The notes beneath the pieces are model-generated. The model made no database searches, was not told where the DNA came from, and saw only the letters and a program-made list of their open reading frames with translations. From Planctomycetota bacterium (lineage in GTDB: Bacteria; Planctomycetota; SZUA-567; JAKLDR01), in contig JAKLDR010000002.1 in the NCBI GenBank assembly GCA_022703445.1, positions 124,001 through 188,000 on the forward strand: a stretch of 64,000 nucleotides of DNA. Reading direction: 5' to 3'. The position numbers were made by a program, and so were the translations under genes. Each line of letters begins with the position of its first letter. Position 1 is the first letter of the stretch. Shown here piece by piece: positions 24,561-32,717 of this stretch.

Positions 24561-25352
24561 TTAGAGCCCCGCCGTCCAGCCGCCGTCGACGTAGAGGATC
24601 TGGCCGGTGACGAAGTCGGAGGCCGGCGAGGCGAGGTACACGGCCGCGCCGGTCAGGTCCGCGGGCCGGCCCCAGCGGCCCATCGGCGCGCGGCTTTCCA
24701 CCCAGGCCCGGAACTTCGCGTCGGCCACCAGCGGGGCGGTCATCTCCGTCTCGAAGTAGCCCGGGCCGATGGCGTTGACGTTGATGCCCCGCGCCGCCCA
24801 CTCCACGGCCAACGTCCGGGTCAGGCCCAGGAGCCCGGTCTTCGAGGCGGTGTAGGCGGCGATGGTGGCCCGGGCCCGCGCCGAGAGCAGGGAGCAGATG
24901 TTGACGATCTTGCCGCGGCAAGCGCCGCGCCTGGCGCCCTCCAGGGCGCGGACGAAACACTGGGACAGCACCAGCGCCGACTCGAGGTTCACCGCCTGAA
25001 CCCGGCGCCAGTCGGCGAGCGGGACGGCTTCGGACGGCCCGCGGAAGGTGGTCCCGGCGGCGTTGACCAGGACGGTTGGCGCGCCGAGCCCGCGGACGAC
25101 GGCGTCGAAGACCGACCCGAGCGAATCCGGCAGGGCCAGGTCGGCCGGGAAGCACTCGGCGCGGACGCCCAACCGCCGGGCGGCCGCGGCGGCGCGCCGG
25201 AGCGCTCCGGCGCCCCGGGCCACCAGCGCCAGGTCCGCGCCCCGCCTGGCGAACTCCAGGGCGATGGCCTGGCCGAGGCCGCGGCTGGCGCCGGTCACCA
25301 GGGCGATCCGGCCGTCGAGACGGAAGGGGTCCTTGTTTCTGCCGCGACTCAT
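24561..25352 (-). CDS. Short-chain dehydrogenase/reductase (SDR)
   Basis: Protein of 263 residues; ATG 25352 follows GGGAGGAAC. Classical SDR: cofactor loop TGASRGLG near residue 20, NAAG near 93, catalytic Ser-Tyr-Lys in 'NICSLLSARARATIAAYTAS' plus 'SKTG' (about 145-165), and the closing 'GQILYVDGGWTAGL'. The pattern is close to gluconate 5-dehydrogenase or 2-deoxygluconate 3-dehydrogenase (KduD-like) enzymes, which would suit a sugar-acid-degrading organism, but SDR substrates cannot be read reliably. The next gene starts upstream on the same strand, 19 bases away. Confidence 0.88.
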   Translation of the reverse strand: MSRGRNKDPFRLDGRIALVTGASRGLGQAIALEFARRGADLALVARGAGALRRAAAAARRLGVRAECFPADLALPDSLGSVFDAVVRGLGAPTVLVNAAGTTFRGPSEAVPLADWRRVQAVNLESALVLSQCFVRALEGARRGACRGKIVNICSLLSARARATIAAYTASKTGLLGLTRTLAVEWAARGINVNAIGPGYFETEMTAPLVADAKFRAWVESRAPMGRWGRPADLTGAAVYLASPASDFVTGQILYVDGGWTAGL

Positions 25353-25371
25353 GTTCCTCCCTTGGCTGAGT

Positions 25372-26178
25372 TCACAGCCCCTGTGCCGCCAGCGTCCTGA
25401 GCCAGCGGTTGTGCAGGGAGAAGACGTCGGCCTCCATGGCCGGCGGGGCGGCCCCCCGGGCGGCGAGTTCCCGGGCGGCGCCGGCGACCTTGGCCGCCGG
25501 CGCCCGGCCGATCACCTCGTCGGCAAAGAGGCGGAAGTTCTGGGCCGAAGAGCTGGTCATCCGCTCGCCCAGGAAGTCGTAGCCGAGCTCGGCGGCCCTG
25601 AAGCGCAGCTCGAAGTCGGCGTCCCGCGGCGAGACGGCCAGCACCTGGTGGGCGGCCGCGCGCGGCGCCGGGGCGGGGCTGCGCGTCGTTCTGCCCGGAA
25701 ACCCTATGGGGATGCCGGTGGCCAGGGTGGTCGCGGCCCCGGCGACCAGCGCGCCGACGGAAGGCCCGCCCGGCCCGCGCCCCGGGCCGCCGCCCTCCGT
25801 GAGCGTGGCCGCGGCCACCGCGGCGAGCCCGTCCCAGGGCAGGACGCGCATGGCCCCGGTGAGCTCGGTCTGGACGGAGAGGCCCTCGCCGCCAAGTCCC
25901 ACCCGGTGGACCACGAAGACCCTGGCCGGCGCCGGGAGCGCCGCGCTATCCACCGCCGCGGCCGGAATGCCCGCGTCGGTGAAGAGCCGCACCGCGGCCA
26001 GGGCCTGATCCTCGGCGAGATCCTCGAAGGGGATGCCGGGGGAGCGCTTGAAGGCGGCCATGACGTCGTAGCGAACCCTGCCAAGCGTCCGGGCGAGCTC
26101 GCCGTAGATCTCGTTGCCGAGCGGCGGGACGGCCTCGTCGATGAGCACCATCGCAAAGAGCCCTGTGGCGGCAGCCAT
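25372..26178 (-). CDS. Conserved-looking protein of unknown function
   Basis: Protein of 268 residues from ATG 26178, which follows GGAGGA; the frame is open further upstream but without a site. Begins 'AAATGLFAMVLIDEAVPPLG', so the N-terminus could look like a membrane segment but has acidic residues in it and is more likely a buried strand. It has a repeated unit feel ('FEDLAEDQALAAVRLFTDAG' and 'TLTEGGGPGRGPGGPSVGAL'). No motif known to me. Precedes the SDR gene by 19 bases and is probably co-transcribed with it. Confidence 0.55.
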   Translation of the reverse strand: MAAATGLFAMVLIDEAVPPLGNEIYGELARTLGRVRYDVMAAFKRSPGIPFEDLAEDQALAAVRLFTDAGIPAAAVDSAALPAPARVFVVHRVGLGGEGLSVQTELTGAMRVLPWDGLAAVAAATLTEGGGPGRGPGGPSVGALVAGAATTLATGIPIGFPGRTTRSPAPAPRAAAHQVLAVSPRDADFELRFRAAELGYDFLGERMTSSSAQNFRLFADEVIGRAPAAKVAGAARELAARGAAPPAMEADVFSLHNRWLRTLAAQGL

Positions 26179-26282
26179 GCACCGTCCTCCGCCGGGGATT
26201 CTCCGCGGGCGCCGCGCCGGTGTCAAACGGAGCCGGCGGCCCACCCTTGCCGCGGAGCCGGCCGGCGCTAGAATCCGGGCTC

Positions 26283-26852
26283 ATGAGCGACAATCGCACA
26301 CCGGATTCCGCGCCGCCGGCGCTGGAGATCGTCGACGAGGGGGCGATGACCGCGGAGCTCGACGCGGCCATCCGCGCCATGCTCTGCGTCGTCTTCCAGT
26401 CGGACGCCGGGGCGTTCGCGCAGACCCGCCACTGGCATGGCTCGGCGCCGGAGTTCTCGCTGCTCGGCCGCGAGGGCGGAAGGATCCTGGGACACGTGGG
26501 CATCGTCACCCGGCAGGTGACCTGCGGCGGCCGCCCCGCGAGGATCGCCGGCATCCAGAACCTGGCCGTGCTGAGCGAGGCTCGCAAGTCGGGGCTGTCG
26601 CGCCGGCTGATGACCGAGTCGATGGCCGAGGCCGCGCGCCGCGGGATCCGCTGGGGACTGCTCTTCTGCGTGCCGGGCCTGGAGCGCTTCTACGCATCGC
26701 TGGGCTGGAGGACGCTGGCCGTCCCGGTCACCGAGGCGGGCGGCGATGGCCGCGGCAGCCTGATCACCGCCAAGAACATCGCCATGAGCCTGGACCTGGC
26801 CGGCGAGCCCTTCCCCGCGGGGGCCATCGACCTCCGGGGGAGGGACTGGTAG
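26283..26852 (+). CDS. GNAT-family N-acetyltransferase
   Basis: Protein of 189 residues from ATG 26283. Acetyl-CoA motif A is seen near 85-115: 'ARIAGIQNLAVLSEARKSGL' then 'SRRLM', with motif B 'GLERFYASLGWRTLAVPV' (about 130-150). The early 'TRHWHGSAPEFSLLGREGGR' and 'ILGHVGIVTRQV' are similar to the NodA/AAC(2')-like branch of GNATs. The acceptor is unknown. It stands alone, divergent from the 25372-26178 gene and convergent with the STN lipoprotein gene. Confidence 0.78.
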   Translation: MSDNRTPDSAPPALEIVDEGAMTAELDAAIRAMLCVVFQSDAGAFAQTRHWHGSAPEFSLLGREGGRILGHVGIVTRQVTCGGRPARIAGIQNLAVLSEARKSGLSRRLMTESMAEAARRGIRWGLLFCVPGLERFYASLGWRTLAVPVTEAGGDGRGSLITAKNIAMSLDLAGEPFPAGAIDLRGRDW

Positions 26853-26862
26853 CTCCTGCGCC

Positions 26863-27552
26863 CTACTTGCCGGTTATGAAGATGGCCCCGTCGCGGTACT
26901 CGCGCCGCAGGCCGGCCTGATCGAGGATCCTGTCCAGCGCTTCGCCCAGAGTCATGCCCTCGCCCTTCAGGGTGACCGTCTTCTCGCCGTCCTTGCCGGC
27001 CTTGGCCGCCGGGTCCATGACCATGCCCAAGTCCGCGACCGACTGGAAGAAGTCGATGACCTCCGAGAGCGGCGCCTGGACGAACTCGAAGTTGACCTTC
27101 TTGCTGTGGAGCCTCTCGGCGAAGACCCTGGGCCAATCGGCGGCTGGGTCCTCATCGCCCGGCAACTCAATGCCGGCGCCCGCCTGATTGGAAATCAGGA
27201 GGCTGCCATTAGCTTGCCGATAGACCTTGGCTCCGGCCAGACGGGCCATGAGTCGCAGAACGGATCTACCCGGTGTCTTGGTCAACCGGAGGGTGACCAC
27301 CGCCCCGGCCAGGGCCTCGTCGCAGGAGACATCGATGCCCAGGCCGGTGAGGTACCTGCAGCATTCGCCGAGGGGTTGGTCCACGAACTCCAAGGTGATC
27401 CGTCTGGAGAGGGTCACATCCTCCTTCTGCCGCCCCTCGCCCGTTTCGCCCGCCCCGCCACCCTGACGAACCACGCCCGGGCCGAGGCAGCCCGAAGCCA
27501 GGAGCACCGCCGGAAACGCCAGGAATGCCGCGGAGACCATCCACCTGTTCAT
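26863..27552 (-). CDS. Lipoprotein with two STN/secretin-like short domains
   Basis: Protein of 229 residues from ATG 27552 (GAGGAG upstream), overlapping the AraC-type gene's stop by four bases (ATGA). Lipobox LASGC near residue 22. Two repeats of the 'secretin and TonB N-terminus' type: residues about 50-125 ('ITLEFVDQPLGECCRYLTGL' and 'VTLRLTKTPGRSVLRLMARL') and about 150-228 ('VNFEFVQAPLSEVIDFFQSV' and 'GMTLGEALDRILDQAGLRRE'). Such modules occur in secretins, TonB receptors and as loose copies in planctomycete lipoproteins. They bind partner proteins. Pairing with an AraC regulator in one operon is unusual. Confidence 0.75.
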   Translation of the reverse strand: MNRWMVSAAFLAFPAVLLASGCLGPGVVRQGGGAGETGEGRQKEDVTLSRRITLEFVDQPLGECCRYLTGLGIDVSCDEALAGAVVTLRLTKTPGRSVLRLMARLAGAKVYRQANGSLLISNQAGAGIELPGDEDPAADWPRVFAERLHSKKVNFEFVQAPLSEVIDFFQSVADLGMVMDPAAKAGKDGEKTVTLKGEGMTLGEALDRILDQAGLRREYRDGAIFITGK

Positions 27553-28361
27553 TGGGAACTCCTCTCCCTTGCTCTCCACTGGCTCGGCGTCGCCCCCGCC
27601 TCCGCCAGGAACTGCGTGGCGAAGTGCTGGCTCGAGGGGTAGCCGAGCTCGGCGGCCACGGCGGTGACCGTCATGCCCGTCTCCGCTAGCAGCCGCTTGG
27701 CCTCGCGGAGGCGCGCCAGGAGCTGGTAGCGCTTGGGCGAGACGCCCAGCGCGGCGGTGAAGTGCCGGGCCAGTTGCCGATATGAGAGCCCGAGCGGCTC
27801 GAGCGCCTCGCGGGCGGTCCGGCCGCTCCAGAGCGTGACCTCGAGCGCCTGCCTGGCGCGCTCCGCCCAGTAGCGGCCGTTGTCCTGGAGCTCGGCGCGC
27901 GCCCCGGGCCGGCCGGCGAGCCTCAACGCGCGCCAGGCCAACGCCTGCCCCAGCCCGGCCAGGACTTCCTCCGAGCCCTCGCCGGGCGCCTCGAGCTCGC
28001 GCTCCATCGCCCGGGCGATCTCCCTCGCCTCGGCGTCGGCGACCAGCGCCAGCGACTGGCCCCGGAACTCCGGGCGCTCCTCGCCCGGGCCGCGGGCGAT
28101 GAAGAAGACGCCGCGGTAGCCCAGCTTCCGGGTGTGCAGGGTGAAGGCCGAGCCGATCCGCAGCAGGGCGATGCCGCCGGGCTCCAGGCGCGTCTCCTCG
28201 TTGAACCAGAGCTCGCCCGAGCCGACGTGGATCACCTGGAGCTGCTCGTAACCGGCGGTCTCGAAGCGGTAGTTCGGCGGCTGGCTCTTGAGGCCGGCGG
28301 AGCGGCCGGGCGGTGCCGGCGGCTGCCGGGGGGTGGCGGGGGGCTTCTGCGTCTGTCCCAT
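27549..28361 (-). CDS. AraC-family transcriptional regulator
   Basis: Protein of 270 residues. N-terminal cupin-like sensing part (about 40-115, 'YEQLQVIHVGSGELWFNEET', 'LEPGGIALLRIGSAFTLHTR'), C-terminal double helix-turn-helix (about 165-265): 'LSYRQLARHFTAALGVSPKR' and 'AVAAELGYPSSQHFATQFLA', the latter the standard AraC second HTH. The Pro-rich start (residues 5-22) is odd. It overlaps the STN lipoprotein gene and is read from a promoter almost touching its ATG, so it is probably translated from a nearly leaderless mRNA. It may control its own operon. Confidence 0.88.
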   Translation of the reverse strand: MGQTQKPPATPRQPPAPPGRSAGLKSQPPNYRFETAGYEQLQVIHVGSGELWFNEETRLEPGGIALLRIGSAFTLHTRKLGYRGVFFIARGPGEERPEFRGQSLALVADAEAREIARAMERELEAPGEGSEEVLAGLGQALAWRALRLAGRPGARAELQDNGRYWAERARQALEVTLWSGRTAREALEPLGLSYRQLARHFTAALGVSPKRYQLLARLREAKRLLAETGMTVTAVAAELGYPSSQHFATQFLAEAGATPSQWRARERSSQ

Positions 28362-28371
28362 TTACGAACAT

Positions 28372-28399
28372 ATTATGACCTGCCGGCGGACGCTGTCAA
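28372..28399 (-). promoter_or_regulatory. Sigma-70-type promoter of the AraC/STN operon, near-leaderless
   Basis: Minus strand -35 TTGACA (28399-28394), 16-base spacer, -10 CATAAT (28377-28372; TAATAT two bases later is equally good). Transcription should start near 28363-28365, one to four bases before the ATG at 28361, leaving no room for a Shine-Dalgarno site, and none is seen. Confidence 0.65.
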
Positions 28400-28465
28400 T
28401 ACGGGAACGGGGTAAACTCCCTGTAGAAGCCAGTCCGGAAAGCGAACTAACGGAGGATGACGACC

Positions 28466-29611
28466 ATGACCGTGGCAACCAGCCAGATGACCGAGCGCGA
28501 ACGCTACATCGCCGCCCTGACTTTCGGCCAGCCCGACCGCGTGCCCTTCATGCCCGGCTGGGGGCGGAAGTCGACGCGGGAGGCCTGGCACCAGCAGGGC
28601 CTGCCCGAGGGCCGCGACCAGATCGACTTCCTCCTCGAGACGCTCGGGCTGCCGCGCCCGGCCTCGGGACCGCGGGTATCGCCGGGAGTCAGCTTCCGGA
28701 TGATCCCGACCTTCGAGGAGAAGGTGCTGGAGCACCGCGACGGCCACTACATCGTCCAGGACTGGATGGGCAACGTCACCGAGATCTCCGACCAGTACGA
28801 CTACACCTACATCCGCAACGCCATCGACTTCGTCACCCGCAAGTGGCACAGGTTCCCGGTGGAGAACCGCGCCGACTTCGAGGCCATGAAGAAGCGCTAC
28901 GACCCCGAGGCGCCGGGCCGCTTCCCGGATGACTTCCGGGAGCGCTGCCGGAAGCTCCGGGACCGCGACTACCCGGTGACGGTGAGCGTCGCCGGGCCCT
29001 TCTGGCAGATGCGCGAGTGGTGCGGCTTCGAGCCGCTGTGCATGTTCTTCATCGACGACCCGGACTTCATCGCCGAGATGGCCGCCTTCTGGACGGAGTT
29101 CGTCTCCCGGACGCTGGCGCCGCTCCTGGACGCCGGGGTCCTCGACGCCGTGCACTTCAGCGAGGACATGGCCTACAAGGAGAAGTCCATGATCAGCCCG
29201 GCCATGGCCCGGGAGTTCCTGCTCCCGGCCTGGAAGCGCTGGACCGGCGAGATCCGCGGCGCGGGCGTGCCGGTGGTGGACATGGACTCCGACGGCAGGA
29301 TCGACGAGCTCATCCCGCTCTGGATCGAGGCGGGCATCAACGTCTGCGACCCCATCGAGGTGGCCGCCGGCAACGACATCAACGAGTTCCGCCGGACCTT
29401 CGGCCGGAAGATGGCCTACACCGGCGGCGTCGACAAGCGCGCCATGGCCCGGGGCGGCGACGCCATCGTCAGGGAGATCGAGCGCATCGCCCCGGTGGTC
29501 CGCGACGGCGGCTACATCCCGAGCTGCGACCACGGCGTCCCGCCGGACGTCTCCTGGCCGGACTTCGTGCGCTACGGGCGGCTGTTGGCCGAGGTCACCG
29601 GCTGGCTGTGA
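28466..29611 (+). CDS. Uroporphyrinogen-decarboxylase-family protein (methyltransferase-like)
   Basis: Protein of 381 residues. Of two in-frame ATGs, 28457 touches the GGAGG and 28466 is nine bases from it, so I chose the latter. The URO-D fold is seen in 'MTERERYIAALTFGQPDRVP' at the start, 'VSVAGPFWQMREWCGFEPLC' in the middle and 'LIPLWIEAGINVCDPIEVAA' plus 'GRKMAYTGGVDKRAMARGGD' near the end. This branch, common in PVC and Bacteroidota genomes, is related to HemE and to corrinoid-protein methyltransferases (MtaA type) and probably acts in a catabolic or demethylation step, not haem synthesis. No corrinoid protein is next to it. Confidence 0.8.
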   Translation: MTVATSQMTERERYIAALTFGQPDRVPFMPGWGRKSTREAWHQQGLPEGRDQIDFLLETLGLPRPASGPRVSPGVSFRMIPTFEEKVLEHRDGHYIVQDWMGNVTEISDQYDYTYIRNAIDFVTRKWHRFPVENRADFEAMKKRYDPEAPGRFPDDFRERCRKLRDRDYPVTVSVAGPFWQMREWCGFEPLCMFFIDDPDFIAEMAAFWTEFVSRTLAPLLDAGVLDAVHFSEDMAYKEKSMISPAMAREFLLPAWKRWTGEIRGAGVPVVDMDSDGRIDELIPLWIEAGINVCDPIEVAAGNDINEFRRTFGRKMAYTGGVDKRAMARGGDAIVREIERIAPVVRDGGYIPSCDHGVPPDVSWPDFVRYGRLLAEVTGWL

Positions 29612-29657
29612 GCGGGCGGCTCCTCCGGGGCTCCCCGGGCCGCAGACCCGCAGCGCC

Positions 29658-29686
29658 TTGACAGTCTCCGCCGCCGCGGAGATACT
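29658..29686 (+). promoter_or_regulatory. Sigma-70-type promoter of the rubrerythrin pair
   Basis: -35 TTGACA at 29658-29663, 17-base spacer, -10 GATACT at 29681-29686. Leader of about 65 bases to the first rubrerythrin. The spacer itself has a CTCCGCCGCCGCGGAG hairpin. Confidence 0.65.
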
Positions 29687-29759
29687 TCGGGTCCTACCGG
29701 CCGACGGGGCCGGGAAAATGCGCCGGAGCCCGGGACGTTTCTCGCAGAGGAGGAGCACC

Positions 29760-30335
29760 ATGCCGAGTCTCAAGGGGACCAGGACCGAGAGGAATCTGTT
29801 GGCTTCATTCGCGGGCGAAAGCCAGGCCCGTAACCGCTACACATTCTTCGCCTCGGCCGCGCGCAAGGCCGGCTTCGAGGGCATCGCCGCCATCTTCACC
29901 GAGACGGCCGACAACGAGAAGGAACACGCCAAGGTGTTCTTCAAGCACCTGGAGGGCGGAGACCTCCAGATCACCGCCACCTTCCCGGCCGGCGTGATCG
30001 GCGACCCCGCCGCCAACCTCAAGGCCGCCGCCGGCGGCGAGCACGAGGAGTGGACCAAGCTCTACCCCGAGGCCGCCAAGATCGCCCGCGAGGAGGGCTT
30101 CCCCAAGGTGGCCGAGAGCTTCGAGCAGATCGCCAAGGTCGAGCGCGAGCACGAGGCGCGCTACAACAAGCTGGCCGAGCGCCTGGCCAAGGGCGAAACC
30201 TTCAAGCGCGCCGGCAGCATCCGCTGGAAGTGCCTCAACTGCGGCTACGTCGCGGAGAGCGGCGAGGCCCCCAAGCTCTGCCCGGCCTGTCAGCACCCCC
30301 AGGCCTACTACGTGCCCTGGACCGACCAGAGCTAA
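29760..30335 (+). CDS. rbr: Rubrerythrin
   Basis: Protein of 191 residues, the usual length; ATG 29760 follows AGAGGAGG. The diiron four-helix part carries 'LLASFAGESQARNRYTFFAS' (Glu near 20), 'FTETADNEKEHAKVFFKHL' (ExxH near 52-56), 'AAAGGEHEEWTKLYPEAAKI' and 'QIAKVEREHEARYNKLAERL'. The C-terminal rubredoxin-like site uses CLNCGYV and CPACQHP. It reduces hydrogen peroxide using electrons delivered to the rubredoxin iron, protecting anaerobes or microaerophiles. First of a tandem pair, 83 bases before the second. Confidence 0.95.
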   Translation: MPSLKGTRTERNLLASFAGESQARNRYTFFASAARKAGFEGIAAIFTETADNEKEHAKVFFKHLEGGDLQITATFPAGVIGDPAANLKAAAGGEHEEWTKLYPEAAKIAREEGFPKVAESFEQIAKVEREHEARYNKLAERLAKGETFKRAGSIRWKCLNCGYVAESGEAPKLCPACQHPQAYYVPWTDQS

Positions 30336-30418
30336 CGGACCCTCCGAAGCTCCGCCGGACCGCAGTCGCTTGAGCGGCTGCCTGGCCATGACGCCGGGAT
30401 TCTGAGAGAGGGGATGCC

Positions 30419-30919
30419 ATGTCTACGCTCGACAACCTCAAGGCGGCCTTCGCCGGCGAAAGCCAGGCGAACCGCAAGTACCTGGCCTTTGCCAAGAAGG
30501 CCGAGGCCGACGGCCGCCCGGGCATCGCCCGGCTCTTCCGGGCCGCGGCCGAGGCCGAGACCGTCCACGCCCACGCCGACCTGCGGGTCATGGGCGGAAT
30601 CGGCGACACCCTGAAGAACCTGGATGAAGCCCTGGCCGGCGAGGGGCATGAGTTCCGGGAGATGTACCCGGGATTCGTGGCCGAGGCCGACAAGGAAGGC
30701 AACCGGGCCGCCGCGACCATCTTCCGGCACGCGCTGGCCGTGGAGAAGATCCACCACGGGCTCTACGCCGAGGCCAAGGCAGCCCTGGCCGCCGGCAAGG
30801 ACCTGCCCGTCGGGCCGATCCACGTCTGCACGGTCTGCGGCAACACCGTGCTGGGCGCCGCCCAGGAGAAGTGCTCGGTCTGCGGCGCCACCAAGGACAG
30901 GTTCGCCGCGGTGTCCTGA
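30419..30919 (+). CDS. Rubrerythrin-like protein, shorter paralogue
   Basis: Protein of 166 residues; ATG 30419 preceded by GAGAGGGGATGCC. Diiron motifs 'LKAAFAGESQANRKYLAFAK', 'AAAEAETVHAHADLRVMGGI' (ExxxH spacing rather than the ExxH of the first copy), 'EFREMYPGFVAEADKEGNRA' and 'HALAVEKIHHGLYAEAKAAL' (ExxH). Rubredoxin-like site CTVCGN and CSVCGAT at the end. The short form is widespread beside full-length rubrerythrins. It is probably also a peroxide reductase with different partners. Same operon as the first copy. Confidence 0.92.
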   Translation: MSTLDNLKAAFAGESQANRKYLAFAKKAEADGRPGIARLFRAAAEAETVHAHADLRVMGGIGDTLKNLDEALAGEGHEFREMYPGFVAEADKEGNRAAATIFRHALAVEKIHHGLYAEAKAALAAGKDLPVGPIHVCTVCGNTVLGAAQEKCSVCGATKDRFAAVS

Positions 30920-30963
30920 GAGGTCCGGAGGCTAAACGATCCCCGCCGCTCTTTCGGGGGCTG

Positions 30964-32565
30964 CTAGAAGATCGCCGCCTCGCCGATGTTCCGGGCGGTG
31001 CGCGCGCGCCAGCGCAGCGCCTCGCCGGCCCGGAGCATGTCGATGGGGTTGTAGTCGTCGGTGAGCACGAAGCCGCCGGCCGGCGCGGCGGCCAGGGTCA
31101 GGCGCTCGATGCTCTCGCTGACCGGGTCGACGCCGGAGAAGCCGGCGGAGAGCTCCAGCCACCCCTTGTTGAAGGCGATGGGCTTGTCCGACGCGAAGAC
31201 CGTGACGGTCTGGACGTCGTCGCCGGGCTCGCCGCGGATCGCCCGGACGTGAGGGAAGACCGCGCGGACCGTCGCGTCCAGGCAGGCGTAGCCCTTCCCG
31301 GCCGGCGAGCCGATGTAGTTGATGGCCAGGATCCCGCCGGGCTTCAGGACGCCCTTGGCCGCCGCGAAGGCCTCGCGGGTGGCCAGGTGGAACGGGAAGA
31401 CGTCGCCGGAGTAGGTGTCGATCACGCAGAAGTCGTAGCGCCGGCTGCAGGACTCCAGGAAGGTCCGGCCGTCGGCGGCGGTAGCGGGGCCGGCGAAGCC
31501 GAAGTAGTCGCGGGCCACCCTGATGATCTCGGGATCCAGGTCCACGCAGTCGAGCTCCATGCCGTAGAGCCGGAGCATCGAGGCGGTCATGCCCCCGGCC
31601 AGGCCGACGATCAGGCCGCTGGTCTTGGCCGGGTCGTCGACGGTGTAGGGCAGCAGTTCCTGGAAGTACTGCTCGGAGAGGCCGCGGCCCTTGGCCTGCC
31701 CCCGGCGCGGCACGCCGGTCTGGATGATGCCGTTGACGACGAGCAGGCGGTAGTCGCCCTTGTCGAGCACGGAGATCCGCCCGTGGGCCGAGTCGCGGAC
31801 CTCGACGATCTTCACCGGCTCGCCGTCCGGCGCGGTGTAGGTCTGGCCGACGCGCGAGACCGGCAGCGGCGCGAAGGCCAGGAGCGCCGGAGCGACGAGC
31901 GCCGCCGCGCCGCGGAGGCGCAGGGCCGAGACCAGCCCCACCGCCGCAACCAGCGCGCCGGTCACAGCGGCGATCCGGAAGCCGGCGGCGGTCCCGAAGG
32001 TCTGGATGAGCCAGAGGCCGGTTAGCAGCGTCCCGGCCACGCTGCCCAGCGTGGACACCGCATAGACCCCGCCGGCGCGGATGCCCACGCCCTTGCCGGA
32101 CTCGCAATCCGGGTCGGGCGCAGGGGCTGCCGGCGGCCGGGGGCACGTCTCAATCCCGGAGGCGCAGAGCAGCCGGATGACGAAGGGGCCGGTCACGCCC
32201 ATCAAGCCCAGCGGCAGCGCGAAGACGATCAGGGAGCTGGCCAGCGCCCCGCCCTGGATGCCCAGGGCGTCGTGGCAGGCCTTGAGGATGAACCGGGTGT
32301 GCGGGCAAAGCACCACCAGCGCCGAGGCGGCCAGCAGAATGCCGTAGAGCAGCGCCGGCTTCGGGCGCCGGTCCGCCGCCCAGCCGCCGACGAAGTAGCC
32401 GACAGCCAGGGACAGCAGGGTCACCGCGATCATCGCCGCCCAGACCGCCAGGCTTCCGCCGTAGGCGGCACCCAGCAACCGTGCGCCGAGGATCTCCACG
32501 GCCATGACCACGGCGCCGAGCACCGCGGCGGTGACCAGCAGCCAGACGGATGCAAAACGGTTCAC
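30964..32565 (-). CDS. Membrane protein with spermidine-synthase-like methyltransferase domain
   Basis: Protein of 533 residues from GTG 32565 (AAGGAG nine bases upstream). Residues 1-240 have about seven membrane helices ('VWLLVTAAVLGAVVMAVEIL', 'AVWAAMIAVTLLSLAVGYFV', 'SLIVFALPLGLMGVTGPFVI'), and residues about 250-500 a Rossmann spermidine-synthase-like domain with 'SGLIVGLAGGMTASMLRLYG' (SAM loop), 'LDCVDLDPEIIRVARDYFGF' and 'YDFCVIDTYSGDVFPFHLAT'. Fused MFS/spermidine-synthase proteins of this kind are common in environmental bacteria; whether they make polyamines is doubtful. Convergent with the rubrerythrins; a small CCCCG/CGGGG hairpin at 30941-30959 lies between. Confidence 0.82.
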   Translation of the reverse strand: MNRFASVWLLVTAAVLGAVVMAVEILGARLLGAAYGGSLAVWAAMIAVTLLSLAVGYFVGGWAADRRPKPALLYGILLAASALVVLCPHTRFILKACHDALGIQGGALASSLIVFALPLGLMGVTGPFVIRLLCASGIETCPRPPAAPAPDPDCESGKGVGIRAGGVYAVSTLGSVAGTLLTGLWLIQTFGTAAGFRIAAVTGALVAAVGLVSALRLRGAAALVAPALLAFAPLPVSRVGQTYTAPDGEPVKIVEVRDSAHGRISVLDKGDYRLLVVNGIIQTGVPRRGQAKGRGLSEQYFQELLPYTVDDPAKTSGLIVGLAGGMTASMLRLYGMELDCVDLDPEIIRVARDYFGFAGPATAADGRTFLESCSRRYDFCVIDTYSGDVFPFHLATREAFAAAKGVLKPGGILAINYIGSPAGKGYACLDATVRAVFPHVRAIRGEPGDDVQTVTVFASDKPIAFNKGWLELSAGFSGVDPVSESIERLTLAAAPAGGFVLTDDYNPIDMLRAGEALRWRARTARNIGEAAIF

Positions 32566-32618
32566 GCGGAACTCCTTTCCGGTGTCAGCTCTCCCGCGAC
32601 CGCCAGGACACGGCGAAC

Positions 32619-32717
32619 TGCGAATGGTGAATTAGAAATGGTGAATGCAGAAACACGAAGACCTGAGAGGCGCCCCGTTGCACCATTCACCATTCACCAT
32701 TCATCATTCTGCATTCT
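32619..32717. repeat. Tandem-word hairpin, GAATG family
   Basis: Left arm 32619-32652 (GCGAATGGTGAATTAGAAAT and on) and right arm 32680-32717 (CACCATTCACCATTCACCAT and on), GAATGGT/GAATGAT words. The right arm overlaps the end of the 32704-35181 gene: its last residues NAE and TGA stop are repeat sequence. Confidence 0.85.

Noticed and set aside
30941-30959. CCCCG/CGGGG hairpin between the rubrerythrin and spermidine-synthase-like genes as a terminator
   Set aside because: Stem of only five pairs with no T-tract on either strand.
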